DNA of 18,349 bases from an uncultured Erysipelotrichaceae bacterium (GCA_934699415.1 CAKUWO010000022.1:1-18349), one strand, 5' to 3'. Counted from the first letter of the stretch, positions 1 to 8,137 are shown. The notes: generated from the sequence alone by a model not told the origin. Made by a program: numbers and translations.

Positions 1-1
1 A

Positions 2-394
2 TCTAATTATGCTGCTGTTGGTTTATATTTCTATGATAATAAAGTTGTAAAATATGCTAAGAATTTAAAACCATCTTCAAGAGGTGAATTAGAAATTACA
101 GATATCAACCGCATCTATCTTGAAAGCAAAGACTTAGATTGTGAATTATTCGGTCGTGGTTTCGCATGGCTTGATACCGGTACTATGACATCTTTAAATG
201 ATGCTAATAACTTTGTAAGAAGTTTAGAAGATATCTTAGGTATTAAGATATCTATTCCTGAAGAAATCGCTTATAATAACGGCTGGATTGATAAAGAAAC
301 CTTACTTAAAGCTAGTAAAGAATATGGCAAGACTAGCTATGGTGAGCATTTATTAAAAGTAGCTAATAATAACTACTTCTCTAAGATTGATTAA
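2..394 (+). CDS. rmlA: Glucose-1-phosphate thymidylyltransferase, 3' part only
   Basis: This is the C-terminal part (about 130 residues) of RmlA/RfbA, which joins glucose-1-phosphate to dTTP to give dTDP-glucose, the first step of dTDP-deoxysugar synthesis in the cytoplasm. The reading frame is open from base 2, so the ATG at 185 is internal and not a start. The translated segment begins SNYAAVGLYFYD and continues through RGELEITDINRIYL, both hallmark blocks of the RmlA family, followed by FAWLDTGT. The family is usually about 290 residues, so roughly half lies upstream of the window. The gene ends at a TAA directly before an intrinsic terminator. It opens the nucleotide-sugar set that rmlB continues, with a radical SAM gene placed between them. 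Identification is firm from the motifs; the substrate is inferred from the family. Confidence 0.93.
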   Translation, partial: SNYAAVGLYFYDNKVVKYAKNLKPSSRGELEITDINRIYLESKDLDCELFGRGFAWLDTGTMTSLNDANNFVRSLEDILGIKISIPEEIAYNNGWIDKETLLKASKEYGKTSYGEHLLKVANNNYFSKID

Positions 395-396
395 TG

Positions 397-422
397 ACTT
401 AGGCACTCGCCTAAGTTTTTTA
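397..422 (+). terminator. Intrinsic terminator after rmlA
   Basis: An 8-bp perfect stem (ACTTAGGC / GCCTAAGT) with a 4-nt loop is followed by a T tract, starting 3 nt after the rmlA stop. It separates rmlA from the next gene, which has its own promoter immediately downstream. Confidence 0.88.
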
Positions 423-423
423 T

Positions 424-432
424 TGTTATAAT
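424..432 (+). promoter_or_regulatory. Extended -10 promoter, leaderless arrangement
   Basis: TGTTATAAT is a perfect extended -10 (TG-N-TATAAT). Only 7 nt (AGGAACA) separate it from the ATG at 440, so transcription should start at or next to the A of the start codon. I see no good -35, which extended -10 promoters tolerate. AGGA at 434-437 is too close to the ATG to be a normal ribosome site. Confidence 0.68.
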
Positions 433-439
433 AGGAACA

Positions 440-1249
440 ATGAAAAGAATATATCTTGAAATAACTAATTGTTGTAACTTGAATTGTCCTTTTTGTACTG
501 AAAATAAAGGCCAACGTTTTTTAACTTTAACAGAAATTGATAATTATACTGATCAAATTAAAGAAGTATGTGATTATATCTATCTTCATGTCTTAGGAGA
601 ACCTTTATTGCATCCTGATTTTGATGAAATCTTAAACATGTTAGATGATAAGAATATTAACTTACAACTTGTTACTAATGGCACTTTATTACATAAATAC
701 CCTGATATTTTTAAACATCAATGTTTAAGAAAGTTATCAATATCTTTACATTCAATCAATCATTTAAATATCAACAACAACTACTTTAAAGTAATTGATG
801 AATTAATTGATAAAGAACGTAGTTGTAGCTTAGAGTTACGTTTCTATGATCCAAGTAGCTTAGATGATTCATTAAGAACTTATTTAAATAGTTTATATCA
901 AAGATTTAATATCAAAGAAACATCTAAAACATCTTCATTTAAATTAAAAGATAATACTTATATCTACTTTCAAGAATTCTTTACTTGGCCTAATATGAAT
1001 CATCCTTTTATCTCTGATATCGGAAAATGTCATGGTTTAATAGACCAATTAGCGATTTTAAGTAATGGTGATGTATCGTCTTGTTGTTTAGATCCTTTAG
1101 GCATCAATGCTTTAGGCAATTTAAAAAATAATACTTTAAAAGATATCTTAAATAGTAAGAAGTATTTAGATACTATTAAAGCTCTTAAAGAGAAAAAATT
1201 AATATTACCTTTATGTCAACATTGTAGCTATCATAATCGTTTTAAATAG
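440..1249 (+). CDS. Radical SAM/SPASM-like protein, substrate unknown
   Basis: A 269-residue radical SAM enzyme. The N-terminus has CxxxCxxC (Cys12, Cys16, Cys19) for the [4Fe-4S] cluster that cleaves S-adenosylmethionine, and LGEPLLHPDF at 52-61 matches the family's GGEP motif. The C-terminus resembles a twitch/SPASM auxiliary-cluster domain, with Cys197, Cys215, Cys216, Cys259 and Cys262 around the typical G-D-V-x-S-C-C and L-G-N-L segments. SPASM enzymes modify peptides, proteins or small molecules, but nothing here shows the substrate: no precursor peptide is visible beside it. It sits between rmlA and rmlB yet has its own promoter after a terminator, so it need not be co-regulated with them. 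A role in modifying the polysaccharide or its carrier is only a guess from location. Family assignment is firm, function unknown. Confidence 0.87.
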   Translation: MKRIYLEITNCCNLNCPFCTENKGQRFLTLTEIDNYTDQIKEVCDYIYLHVLGEPLLHPDFDEILNMLDDKNINLQLVTNGTLLHKYPDIFKHQCLRKLSISLHSINHLNINNNYFKVIDELIDKERSCSLELRFYDPSSLDDSLRTYLNSLYQRFNIKETSKTSSFKLKDNTYIYFQEFFTWPNMNHPFISDIGKCHGLIDQLAILSNGDVSSCCLDPLGINALGNLKNNTLKDILNSKKYLDTIKALKEKKLILPLCQHCSYHNRFK

Positions 1250-1300
1250 TTTTGTTTAATCCTGTTATTAAGTCTAAAATTTAAATGATTATTAATAAAC

Positions 1301-1309
1301 TGTTATAAT
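1301..1309 (+). promoter_or_regulatory. Extended -10 promoter before rmlB
   Basis: TGTTATAAT is again a perfect extended -10, with a weak -35-like TTAAAT at 1281-1286 (17-nt spacing to the hexamer at 1304). Transcription should begin near 1316, just before the GGAGG at 1323-1327. The downstream genes to 5433 have small gaps or overlaps and could form one transcript. Confidence 0.62.
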
Positions 1310-1332
1310 AGTGAGGTATTTTGGAGGTTTTC

Positions 1333-2364
1333 ATGAAAATATTAGTAACTGGAGCAGCTGGATTTATCGGCTCTAACTTTATGTATCAACAGCTAAGTGA
1401 ACATCCAGAAGATGATTATGTAGCTTTGGATTTATTAACTTATGCCGGCAATATTAAAAATCTTGATGGTTTAAAAGATAATCCACACTTTAAATTTGTA
1501 AAGATGGATATTTGTGATCGTGATGCCATTTATGATTTATTTGAAAAAGAAAAGTTTGATATTGTTGTTAACTTTGCAGCTGAAAGCCATGTGGATCGCT
1601 CAATTGAAAATCCTGAAATTTTCTTATCCACTAATATCATTGGCACATCTGTTTTAATGGATGCTTCTATTAAATATGGCGTTTCAAGATATCATCAAAT
1701 CTCTACTGATGAAGTATATGGTGATTTGCCTTTGGAACGCAAAGATTTATTCTTCAGAGAAAATACTCCACTTCATACATCAAGCCCATATTCATCATCT
1801 AAAGCTAGTGCTGATTTATTAGTCGGTGCATATCATCGTACATATGGTTTAAATACTTCTATTTCTAGATGTTCCAACAACTATGGTCCATATCAATTCC
1901 CTGAAAAGATGATTCCTTTAATGATTCATAATGCTCTAAATAATATTAAATTACCTGTATATGGTGAAGGTAAAAATGTCAGAGACTGGTTACATGTTTA
2001 TGACCATTGCACTGCCATTGATCTTATTATGCGTAAAGGTGAAAGTGGATGCATCTATAACGTTGGTGGTCATAATGAAAGAGCTAATATTGAAGTCGTT
2101 AAAACTATTTTAAAGGCTTTAAATAAACCAGAATCTTTAATTAGTTTTGTAACAGATCGTAAGGGACATGACTTACGTTATGCCATAGATCCAACTAAAC
2201 TAGTTAATGATTTAGGATGGAAACCTAAATATAATTTTGAAACAGGTATTATTGAAACTATTAAGTGGTATCAAGATAACTCATCTTGGGTAATTGATGT
2301 TACAAGTGGTGAATACCAGAATTACTATAATGAAATGTATGGCAAAAAGGAGATTCTTAACTGA
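1333..2364 (+). CDS. rmlB: dTDP-glucose 4,6-dehydratase
   Basis: RmlB/RfbB, 343 residues, converts dTDP-glucose to dTDP-4-keto-6-deoxyglucose using bound NAD, the branch point to rhamnose and other deoxysugars. It is an extended short-chain dehydrogenase: the nucleotide-binding GxxGxxG is in TGAAGFIGSNF at the N-terminus, STDEVYGD carries the family's catalytic Asp-Glu pair, and SPYSSSKAS holds the YxxxK motif. FAAESHVDRSI and SNNYGPYQFPEK are further RmlB blocks. I take the ATG at 1333 as the start because GGAGG sits at 1323-1327; a TTG at 1321 in the same frame overlaps that ribosome site. It ends with TGA. rmlC and rmlD are absent from the window, so the final sugar cannot be named; L-rhamnose is likeliest if those genes lie upstream. 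Confidence 0.95.
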   Translation: MKILVTGAAGFIGSNFMYQQLSEHPEDDYVALDLLTYAGNIKNLDGLKDNPHFKFVKMDICDRDAIYDLFEKEKFDIVVNFAAESHVDRSIENPEIFLSTNIIGTSVLMDASIKYGVSRYHQISTDEVYGDLPLERKDLFFRENTPLHTSSPYSSSKASADLLVGAYHRTYGLNTSISRCSNNYGPYQFPEKMIPLMIHNALNNIKLPVYGEGKNVRDWLHVYDHCTAIDLIMRKGESGCIYNVGGHNERANIEVVKTILKALNKPESLISFVTDRKGHDLRYAIDPTKLVNDLGWKPKYNFETGIIETIKWYQDNSSWVIDVTSGEYQNYYNEMYGKKEILN

Positions 2365-2394
2365 AGCTCCTTTCGTTATTAATGGGATAAAATT

Positions 2395-3357
2395 ATGAAA
2401 AAATTATCAATTGTTGTACCAGTATATAATGTTGAAAAATATCTAAACAAGTGTTTAGATTCTTTAGCGAATCAAACATTAGATAACTATGAAGTAATTG
2501 TAGTCAATGATGGTACTTCAGATAATTCACAAGCTATTATTGATGACTATGTAGCTAAATATCCAACTATCTTTAAATCATATATCAAAGATAATGGTGG
2601 GTTAAGTGATGCACGTAATTATGGCATTAGATATGCTACAGGCGAATATATTACCTTCTTAGATAGTGATGATTATATTGAATATAATACCTACCAAAAC
2701 ATGTTAGAAATAGCTTATAGAGGCAATCATGATTTGGTTGTAGCTGATTTAGAATATGTTTGGGAAGATCATTCTAAAGAGCCTTTAGAAAAAGATGGTT
2801 TGAATCAAGTGAGTGATGATGACATTAGGAATCTATTCTTATCACCTTTATTCTCTTGGAATAAGTTATATCGTAAATCATTATTTGATCAGCTAAACTG
2901 CCAATATCCTATTGGTTTGTGGTATGAAGATATCCCTGTTACCCTTAAATTCTTTTCAAGTATTAATAGCGTTGGTTATTACCATACTATTTCTTATCAT
3001 TACTTACAAAGAAATAGTTCTATTTTAGGTTCTTCTTATAATGACAAGATGTATGATATCTTCACTATCTTTGAAAATGTTATTAAAGATTTTAAAGAAA
3101 GAGATAAATATGAGCTGTTTTATGATGAATTAGAATATCTTTTTATTGAGCATTTCTTAGTCTATGGAGCATTTAGATTTTTAAGAACGGAACATTATAA
3201 AGAGCTAATGCCTAAAGCATTTAGTTTTGTGAAAAGCTATTTCCCTAACTATTTAAATAATAAATATATTAAAACTTTAGGTAAAAAGAATGAAATATTC
3301 TTAAGAACCAATAATAAAATCACAATGTCTTTCTGGCATTTCTATCTAACTAAATAA
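2395..3357 (+). CDS. GT2-family glycosyltransferase
   Basis: A 320-residue family 2 glycosyltransferase with a GT-A fold, likely cytoplasmic and membrane-peripheral, adding a sugar from a nucleotide donor to a lipid-linked glycan. The N-terminus LSIVVPVYNVEKYL and VVNDGTSDNS are the donor-binding start of GT2 enzymes, DNGGLSDARNYG follows at 66-77, and FLDSDDY (Asp90, Asp92, Asp93) is the metal-binding DxD region. A later WYEDIP supplies the acidic pair typical of this subgroup. No membrane segment is evident. It lies 30 nt after rmlB and 10 nt before a second, related GT2 gene, consistent with one operon; the ribosome site is weak (GGGAT). Donor and acceptor cannot be read from sequence. Confidence 0.92.
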   Translation: MKKLSIVVPVYNVEKYLNKCLDSLANQTLDNYEVIVVNDGTSDNSQAIIDDYVAKYPTIFKSYIKDNGGLSDARNYGIRYATGEYITFLDSDDYIEYNTYQNMLEIAYRGNHDLVVADLEYVWEDHSKEPLEKDGLNQVSDDDIRNLFLSPLFSWNKLYRKSLFDQLNCQYPIGLWYEDIPVTLKFFSSINSVGYYHTISYHYLQRNSSILGSSYNDKMYDIFTIFENVIKDFKERDKYELFYDELEYLFIEHFLVYGAFRFLRTEHYKELMPKAFSFVKSYFPNYLNNKYIKTLGKKNEIFLRTNNKITMSFWHFYLTK

Positions 3358-3367
3358 AGGCTGAAAT

Positions 3368-4303
3368 ATGAAAATATCAATTATTATTCCTATCTATCAA
3401 GTAAAAGATTATATTAAAGATTGCATCAATTCGGTATTAGCACAAGATTATCAAGACTTTGAATGTTTATTAATTGATGACGGCACCAAAGATAATTCAA
3501 TTGAAATATCTGAAGAATTAATTAAAGAAGATTCGCGTTTTATTATCTATCATAAAGAAAATGGTGGTTTAAGCGATGCTCGTAACTATGGCTTAAATAA
3601 AGCAACTGGTGAATATGTCTTCTTTTTAGATTCTGATGATATGATTGCTGCTAATACTTTAAGTAGTGTAGTTGAAGTTATTGATAAAGATAGCGATATT
3701 ATATGCTTTGATATGGAATACTTCTATGAAGATGGAAGAAAAGAAATATCGAAAGGTGGTTTATTAGAAACAGCTTCTTATCCTCAAAATAAAGAATTAC
3801 TCTATTACAATAACTCCGCTAATAATAAATTCTTTAGAAGATTATTTCTTATTGATAAGAGCTTTATCAAAGGTATGTGGTATGAAGATTTAGCGGTCAT
3901 TCCTGTATGGATGGCCTTAGCTAAGAAAGTTAAATATATTCCTAGACCTTTATATTTATATCGCCAAAGAGCAGGCTCAATCTCTCATAGTGCTGATTGT
4001 CGTATCTTTGATATCTATAAAGCTTTAGCTAATATTCAAAATGAGTTACATATTGAAGCTAATGAAATAGCTGAATTGTATTTAAAAGATGGTCTTATGA
4101 TGACTACCTATCGTATTAAAGATTTTGAAGATCCAGCTATGCGTCTTAGCTATTATGAAACTAATATCAATCATTTAGAAAATGCATTTAAAGATTGGTA
4201 TCAATATATCTCTTTATTACATCCTTCCTTTAAACAAAAGATTATTTTCTTTTTATTAAAAAAGAGACAATTTAAACTAGTAGATAGGTTATTTAGAAGA
4301 TGA
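3368..4303 (+). CDS. GT2-family glycosyltransferase
   Basis: A 311-residue family 2 glycosyltransferase clearly related to its upstream neighbour: ISIIIPIYQVKDYI at the start, LIDDGTKDNS, ENGGLSDARNYG and FLDSDD (residues 87-91), and a later MWYEDLAV. The shared blocks suggest the two arose by duplication and now make different linkages. The product is probably cytoplasmic and acts on a lipid-linked oligosaccharide. A short AAGG ribosome site precedes the ATG. Its TGA stop overlaps the next gene's ATG by 4 nt (ATGA), so the two are probably translationally coupled. Given glf downstream, one of these enzymes may be a galactofuranosyltransferase, but that is inference from context. Confidence 0.91.
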   Translation: MKISIIIPIYQVKDYIKDCINSVLAQDYQDFECLLIDDGTKDNSIEISEELIKEDSRFIIYHKENGGLSDARNYGLNKATGEYVFFLDSDDMIAANTLSSVVEVIDKDSDIICFDMEYFYEDGRKEISKGGLLETASYPQNKELLYYNNSANNKFFRRLFLIDKSFIKGMWYEDLAVIPVWMALAKKVKYIPRPLYLYRQRAGSISHSADCRIFDIYKALANIQNELHIEANEIAELYLKDGLMMTTYRIKDFEDPAMRLSYYETNINHLENAFKDWYQYISLLHPSFKQKIIFFLLKKRQFKLVDRLFRR

Positions 4304-5433
4304 AGAAAAAAGTATTATTTGTTAATGACGAAATGACAATGGGTGGAGTAGCCCGTATCTTAAACACTTTCTTAGCTAAGATAGATCGTAATAAGTATGA
4401 TGTAGAATTATTAGTCTTACATAAACATGGTGAATTATTAAAAGAAATACCTAATGATATTAAAGTAATTGAAGGTACACCCTTCTTTAATACCATTGAT
4501 AAACCTTTAAAACAATGTCATGGTAAAGATTTATTAAATAAATTAGTTCTTCTTTTTTACATGAAAACAGGCTTAATTAAAGGTCGTATTCAAAAAGAAA
4601 GAAAGAAGATTCTGGATAAACATTATGATGTGGAATTTAGTGCAAAAGAGGGCTTCTGCACCATCTTTGCAGCATTTGGTGATAGTGATAAGAAGCTTAA
4701 TTGGGTACAAGTAGATTATAAAGAATCTAACTATTCTAAACATCATATGAAATTAGTTAAAGAAGCATTAAATCATATTGATATGAATATTGCTTGTTCA
4801 AATAAAGTTAAAGAATCTTACGAGGAATTATTTGGTGTAAAAAGAATTACTGTTATTCATAACTTAGTAGATGAAGAGCGTATTCGTAATTTATCTTTAC
4901 TTCCAAGTAGTATTAAAACTAATCCTAATAAGATTAATCTTATTACTGTAGCTCGTTTCCATCATCAAAAAGGTTTAAATCGTTTAATTAATGTCTATGC
5001 GAAACTTAAAGACTATTATGAATTAGTTATTATTGGTGATGGTGAATTAAAAGATGAATTATATGCATTAGCTAAAAAGAATAGTTGTTTTGATGACATT
5101 AAGTGGTTAGGCATTCAAAGTAATCCTTATCCTGATGTAAGAGAGAGTGATTTATTCATCATGTCTTCTTTATATGAAGGTTACCCAACAATGACTATTG
5201 AATCATTAATTAGTGATACACCTGTTCTTACAACTCTAGTTGCAGGAGTAAAAGAACAAATTAATGATACTAATGGTTGGATTGTAGAGAATAGTGAAGA
5301 AGGCTTATTTAATAAGTTAGATGAATTAAAGGATTTCAAAGAATTATTAATTGAAATGAAGAAAAAACTATTAACTTATCATTATGATAATGAAACTATC
5401 TTAAATAAATATGATGAATTATTTAATGACTAA
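4300..5433 (+). CDS. GT4-family glycosyltransferase
   Basis: A 377-residue family 4 (GT-B fold) glycosyltransferase. The N-terminus KKVLFVNDEMTMGGVARIL has the glycine-rich acceptor-domain motif, and the C-terminal half carries INLITVARFHHQKGL, VIIGDGELKDEL and SSLYEGYPTMTIES, whose two glutamates form the conserved E-x7-E donor-binding motif of retaining GT4 enzymes. The start is fixed by the 4-nt ATGA overlap with the preceding GT2 gene. It completes a run of three transferases after rmlB and is likely to add one sugar of the repeat unit on the cytoplasmic face. Donor specificity cannot be told. Length is normal for the family and I see no damage. Confidence 0.92.
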   Translation: MKKKVLFVNDEMTMGGVARILNTFLAKIDRNKYDVELLVLHKHGELLKEIPNDIKVIEGTPFFNTIDKPLKQCHGKDLLNKLVLLFYMKTGLIKGRIQKERKKILDKHYDVEFSAKEGFCTIFAAFGDSDKKLNWVQVDYKESNYSKHHMKLVKEALNHIDMNIACSNKVKESYEELFGVKRITVIHNLVDEERIRNLSLLPSSIKTNPNKINLITVARFHHQKGLNRLINVYAKLKDYYELVIIGDGELKDELYALAKKNSCFDDIKWLGIQSNPYPDVRESDLFIMSSLYEGYPTMTIESLISDTPVLTTLVAGVKEQINDTNGWIVENSEEGLFNKLDELKDFKELLIEMKKKLLTYHYDNETILNKYDELFND

Positions 5434-5451
5434 GGTTTTTGAGCATTTTAG

Positions 5452-5457
5452 TATAAT
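5452..5457 (+). promoter_or_regulatory. Possible -10 element before glf
   Basis: TATAAT lies 24 nt upstream of the glf ATG in a 48-nt gap. I see no TG extension and no convincing -35, so this may only add local transcription, or be chance in AT-rich DNA. Confidence 0.33.
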
Positions 5458-5481
5458 AAATAGGTAGAAGAGGTTTTAAAT

Positions 5482-6627
5482 ATGGTAGATATGATAATTG
5501 TCGGAGCTGGTTTTGCTGGCGCTGTTGTTGCTAATAGAGCAGCTGAAGCAGGTAAAAAAGTTCTTGTATTAGAAAAAAGAAATCATATTGGTGGTAATGC
5601 TTATGACTATACCAAAGATAATATTTTAATTCATCAATATGGTCCTCATATTTTTCATACTAAAGATCAAGAAGTAATGGATTATCTTTCTAAGTTTGGT
5701 GAATGGGAAGACTATCAACATAAAGTATTAGGACATATTAATGGTAAATTAGTACCTATTCCTTTTAACTTTTCATCAATTGAAGAATGTTTCTCCTTTG
5801 ATACTGCTAAAAGACTTAAAAGAATCTTAGCTGAAGAATATGGTAAAGGTAATAAAGTGCCTATTATGGAGCTTAGAAAATCTAAGGATCCTGATATTAA
5901 GATGTTAGCTGAATTTATTTTTGAAAATGTCTTTAAATATTACACCATGAAACAATGGGGATTAACAGCTGAAGAAATAGATCCTGAAGTTACTGCTAGA
6001 GTCCCTGTTAGAGCATCTTATAAAGACACTTACTTCGATGATCCCTACATCTGTATGCCTAAAGATGGTTATACAGCCATCTTTAAGAAATTATTAGATC
6101 ACCCTAATATTGAATTAATCTTAAAAGCAGATGCGAAAAAAGTATTATCTTTAAAAGATGGCAAGATTTATTTAGCTGGTAAAGAATATACTGGTAAAGT
6201 AGTTTATACTGGTGCTCTTGATGAATTATTTGATTATTCATTAGGTGAATTACCATATCGCTCTTTATATTTTGAAATGAAAGAAATGAATGGTACTTTC
6301 CAGAAAGTAGCTACTGAAAATTACCCAGGTAAAGAAAGTCATTTCCCATATACTAGAATTACTGAATATAAACATTTCTATCCAAGAGAAATAAATGAGC
6401 CTAAAACATTTATTCATATTGAATATCCTTTAGCTTATGATCGTCATGCAGAGAAAGGTAATATTCCTTATTATCCAATCTTTACTAGTGATAACGAAAA
6501 GATGTATATGAAATATCGTGAATTAGCTTCAAAATATCCAAATCTTATCTTACTAGGAAGACTTGCAGAATATAAGTATTACAACATGGATGCGATTGTT
6601 AAGAAAGCATTAGAGTTAGAGATTTAA
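5482..6627 (+). CDS. glf: UDP-galactopyranose mutase
   Basis: Glf, 381 residues, is a flavoenzyme that interconverts UDP-galactopyranose and UDP-galactofuranose, giving the donor for galactofuranose in surface glycans. The N-terminal IIVGAGFAGAV is the FAD dinucleotide-binding motif, LEKRNHIGGNAYD follows, and HQYGPHIFHT at 51-60 is the family's signature with its flexible-loop histidines. KYYTMKQWGL contains the uracil-stacking Trp region, and GRLAEYKYYNMDAIVKKAL near the C-terminus is the second FAD-contacting block. Length is normal. A GAGG ribosome site precedes the ATG. It is the last gene of the polysaccharide block; just downstream the DNA changes to accessory material. The presence of glf strongly suggests that the glycan contains galactofuranose. 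Confidence 0.96.
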   Translation: MVDMIIVGAGFAGAVVANRAAEAGKKVLVLEKRNHIGGNAYDYTKDNILIHQYGPHIFHTKDQEVMDYLSKFGEWEDYQHKVLGHINGKLVPIPFNFSSIEECFSFDTAKRLKRILAEEYGKGNKVPIMELRKSKDPDIKMLAEFIFENVFKYYTMKQWGLTAEEIDPEVTARVPVRASYKDTYFDDPYICMPKDGYTAIFKKLLDHPNIELILKADAKKVLSLKDGKIYLAGKEYTGKVVYTGALDELFDYSLGELPYRSLYFEMKEMNGTFQKVATENYPGKESHFPYTRITEYKHFYPREINEPKTFIHIEYPLAYDRHAEKGNIPYYPIFTSDNEKMYMKYRELASKYPNLILLGRLAEYKYYNMDAIVKKALELEI

Positions 6628-6642
6628 TATAAGACCAACCAT

Positions 6643-6685
6643 GAAGTGAACCCCTAAAGTTGGACAAACTTAGGAGGTTCACTTC
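6643..6685. repeat. Long hairpin resembling fused IS3-type ends
   Basis: Perfect 10-bp arms (GAAGTGAACC at 6643-6652 and GGTTCACTTC at 6676-6685, 11 bp if one more base is counted each side) enclose a second pairing, CCTA-AGTT with AACT-TAGG, each part offset by one unpaired base. The 5' side reads like the terminal repeats of IS3-family elements (GTGAACCCC...AAAGTTGGACA is typical from memory of the IS150 group). I read it as a collapsed insertion-sequence end or a tiny non-autonomous element. No T tract follows, so it is a poor terminator for glf. Confidence 0.45.
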
Positions 6686-6916
6686 ACTCGCCACTGGCCT
6701 TTTAAATAGCTTCATTCATCCAAAAAGATAATGTAAAATTATCGTTAATAATTAATGTACAAAAACCTAAAGCTTTGATAGTAAACTAATAATTGACTGA
6801 TTTATTTTGTCACTTTGAATGGCTTCTCTTTCTATTAAAAAGGCATATTTTTAAAATAATAAAAAATTGGGCATATTCAAATTACTTACTCTTCTGAAAT
6901 GTATAATTATGTTAAT
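6686..6916. other. Non-coding gap with no recognised feature
   Basis: Very AT-rich DNA between the hairpin after glf and the promoter of the AlbA_2-like gene. I find no open reading frame, RNA gene or clear terminator in it. It probably marks the junction where the accessory segment joined the polysaccharide locus. Confidence 0.5.
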
Positions 6917-6925
6917 TGCTATAAT
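6917..6925 (+). promoter_or_regulatory. Extended -10 promoter for the AlbA_2-like gene
   Basis: TGCTATAAT is an extended -10. Transcription should start near 6932, 19 nt before GGAGG (6951-6955), which lies 6 nt ahead of a TTG at 6962. This layout makes the upstream ATGs at 6899 and 6929 poor starts, because they lie before or at the transcript's beginning. Confidence 0.6.
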
Positions 6926-6961
6926 TCTATGCCGAATGATTTGTTTTTAAGGAGGCTAAAA

Positions 6962-8137
6962 TTGAAAGAAAGCGAAACATTAAAACAAGAAATTTTAAAA
7001 TTAATCAATCTTAAAAAAGAAGGCCCTTATTGGGATTTCAAAAAGGAATGGTACGATTCCAAAACAAAGCCAAAAAGACTTCTTCACGACATCATTTGTA
7101 TGGCCAACAATATTTGCAACAAAGATGCATATATTATCATTGGTATCGACGAAGAAAATGATTATCTATCAGAAACCGTAAAAAACAAACCAAACAGAAT
7201 GAACACGCAGAATTTAGTTGACTTTTTAAAAGATAAGCCTTTTGCTGATGATAATAGGCCCTCAGTTTGTGTTGAAACCATTTATTTAGACGAAAACGAA
7301 ATAGATGTCATTGTTGTACGTAACAGTAATTTAACACCATACTATTTAAATGGCGAATTTAAAGGTTTGAATCCAGGAAACATATACACAAGAGTTGAGA
7401 ATACAAATACGCCCATAAACAGAACAGCTGATTTTGCTGCTGTTGAGTTCTTGTGGAAGAAACATTTTGGTTTAAATCTTAATCCAATTGAGAGATTTTC
7501 TTTTATTTTAAAAGAAAAAGAAAAATGGTCAGGCATCCCATTTGCTGAACAGAATATTTTTTACAATCCATCGCCAGAATACAGCATTCATATAAATAAC
7601 ACATTTGAACACGATCCTGTTAATCAGGAATATTATATGCTAAATCAAACAAACAGATATGTTTCTTATTTTGATATTGAATTAAAATATCAACAAACTG
7701 TGTTGTCTAGAATAAAAGGGGTATCTTTGGATAGTGGTAGATATTCAACAAATTGCCCTCCATATAATGTTATAGCAATCAATCAATTAGAAGATATTTT
7801 TATAAGATATAATTACTTTATAAAAGACTCGTTAGAACTTGCATTGAATGAGTTTTTCTATGTGAATCACTCGGGTGAGGAACGTTGTGCTCACGATAAA
7901 TTCATAGATAATGTTTTAATTTTCGAAAATAAAGAAGAAAGTGTAGAATTTGAAAATTATGTTTTAGAGAACTGGTATTCAGATGACCGAATCACAAATT
8001 ATAAAACGCATTTTTTAGCAAAAAAGTGTAACAAACAAGAAATGAGTAACCTGACCGATGACTATATTAAATTTATATTATTAAAAGAAATGTTTGAAGA
8101 ATTCAAAGCAATAAAAACCAACAACAAAACGAATTAA
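6962..8137 (+). CDS. AlbA_2/Schlafen-like domain protein
   Basis: A 391-residue protein whose N-terminal third looks like the AlbA_2 (Schlafen-type) putative nucleic-acid-binding domain: YWDFKKEWY at about 23-31 matches the E/D-F-K motif, and DIICMANNICNKDAYIIIGIDEEND matches the conserved block in which a helix with MAN leads into a strand ending I-G-I/V-D. GNIYTRVENTNTPINRTA at about 139-156 fits the end of that domain. The remaining 230 residues I do not recognise. I choose TTG 6962 because AAGGAGG lies 6 nt upstream; the longer ATG start at 6899 would precede the promoter. AlbA_2 proteins occur as regulators and in mobile or defence loci. Codon use looks richer in AAC and GAC than in the polysaccharide genes, consistent with transfer. 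Family call is moderate; biological role unknown. Confidence 0.72.
   Translation: MKESETLKQEILKLINLKKEGPYWDFKKEWYDSKTKPKRLLHDIICMANNICNKDAYIIIGIDEENDYLSETVKNKPNRMNTQNLVDFLKDKPFADDNRPSVCVETIYLDENEIDVIVVRNSNLTPYYLNGEFKGLNPGNIYTRVENTNTPINRTADFAAVEFLWKKHFGLNLNPIERFSFILKEKEKWSGIPFAEQNIFYNPSPEYSIHINNTFEHDPVNQEYYMLNQTNRYVSYFDIELKYQQTVLSRIKGVSLDSGRYSTNCPPYNVIAINQLEDIFIRYNYFIKDSLELALNEFFYVNHSGEERCAHDKFIDNVLIFENKEESVEFENYVLENWYSDDRITNYKTHFLAKKCNKQEMSNLTDDYIKFILLKEMFEEFKAIKTNNKTN

Noticed and set aside
185..187. ATG at 185 as the start of a small 69-aa gene
   Set aside because: The same frame is open to base 2 and encodes RmlA signature blocks upstream of it.
2346..2373. Hairpin AAAGGAG / CTCCTTT spanning the end of rmlB
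   Set aside because: It has a 14-nt loop and no T tract, so it is not a convincing terminator; the operon probably reads through.
4293..4496. A 67-codon - strand frame over the start of the GT4 gene
   Set aside because: It is antisense to a well-supported glycosyltransferase and has no ribosome site.
6899..6961. ATG at 6899 as start of the AlbA_2-like gene
   Set aside because: It lies upstream of the extended -10 at 6917-6925 and lacks a ribosome site; TTG 6962 has GGAGG 6 nt upstream.
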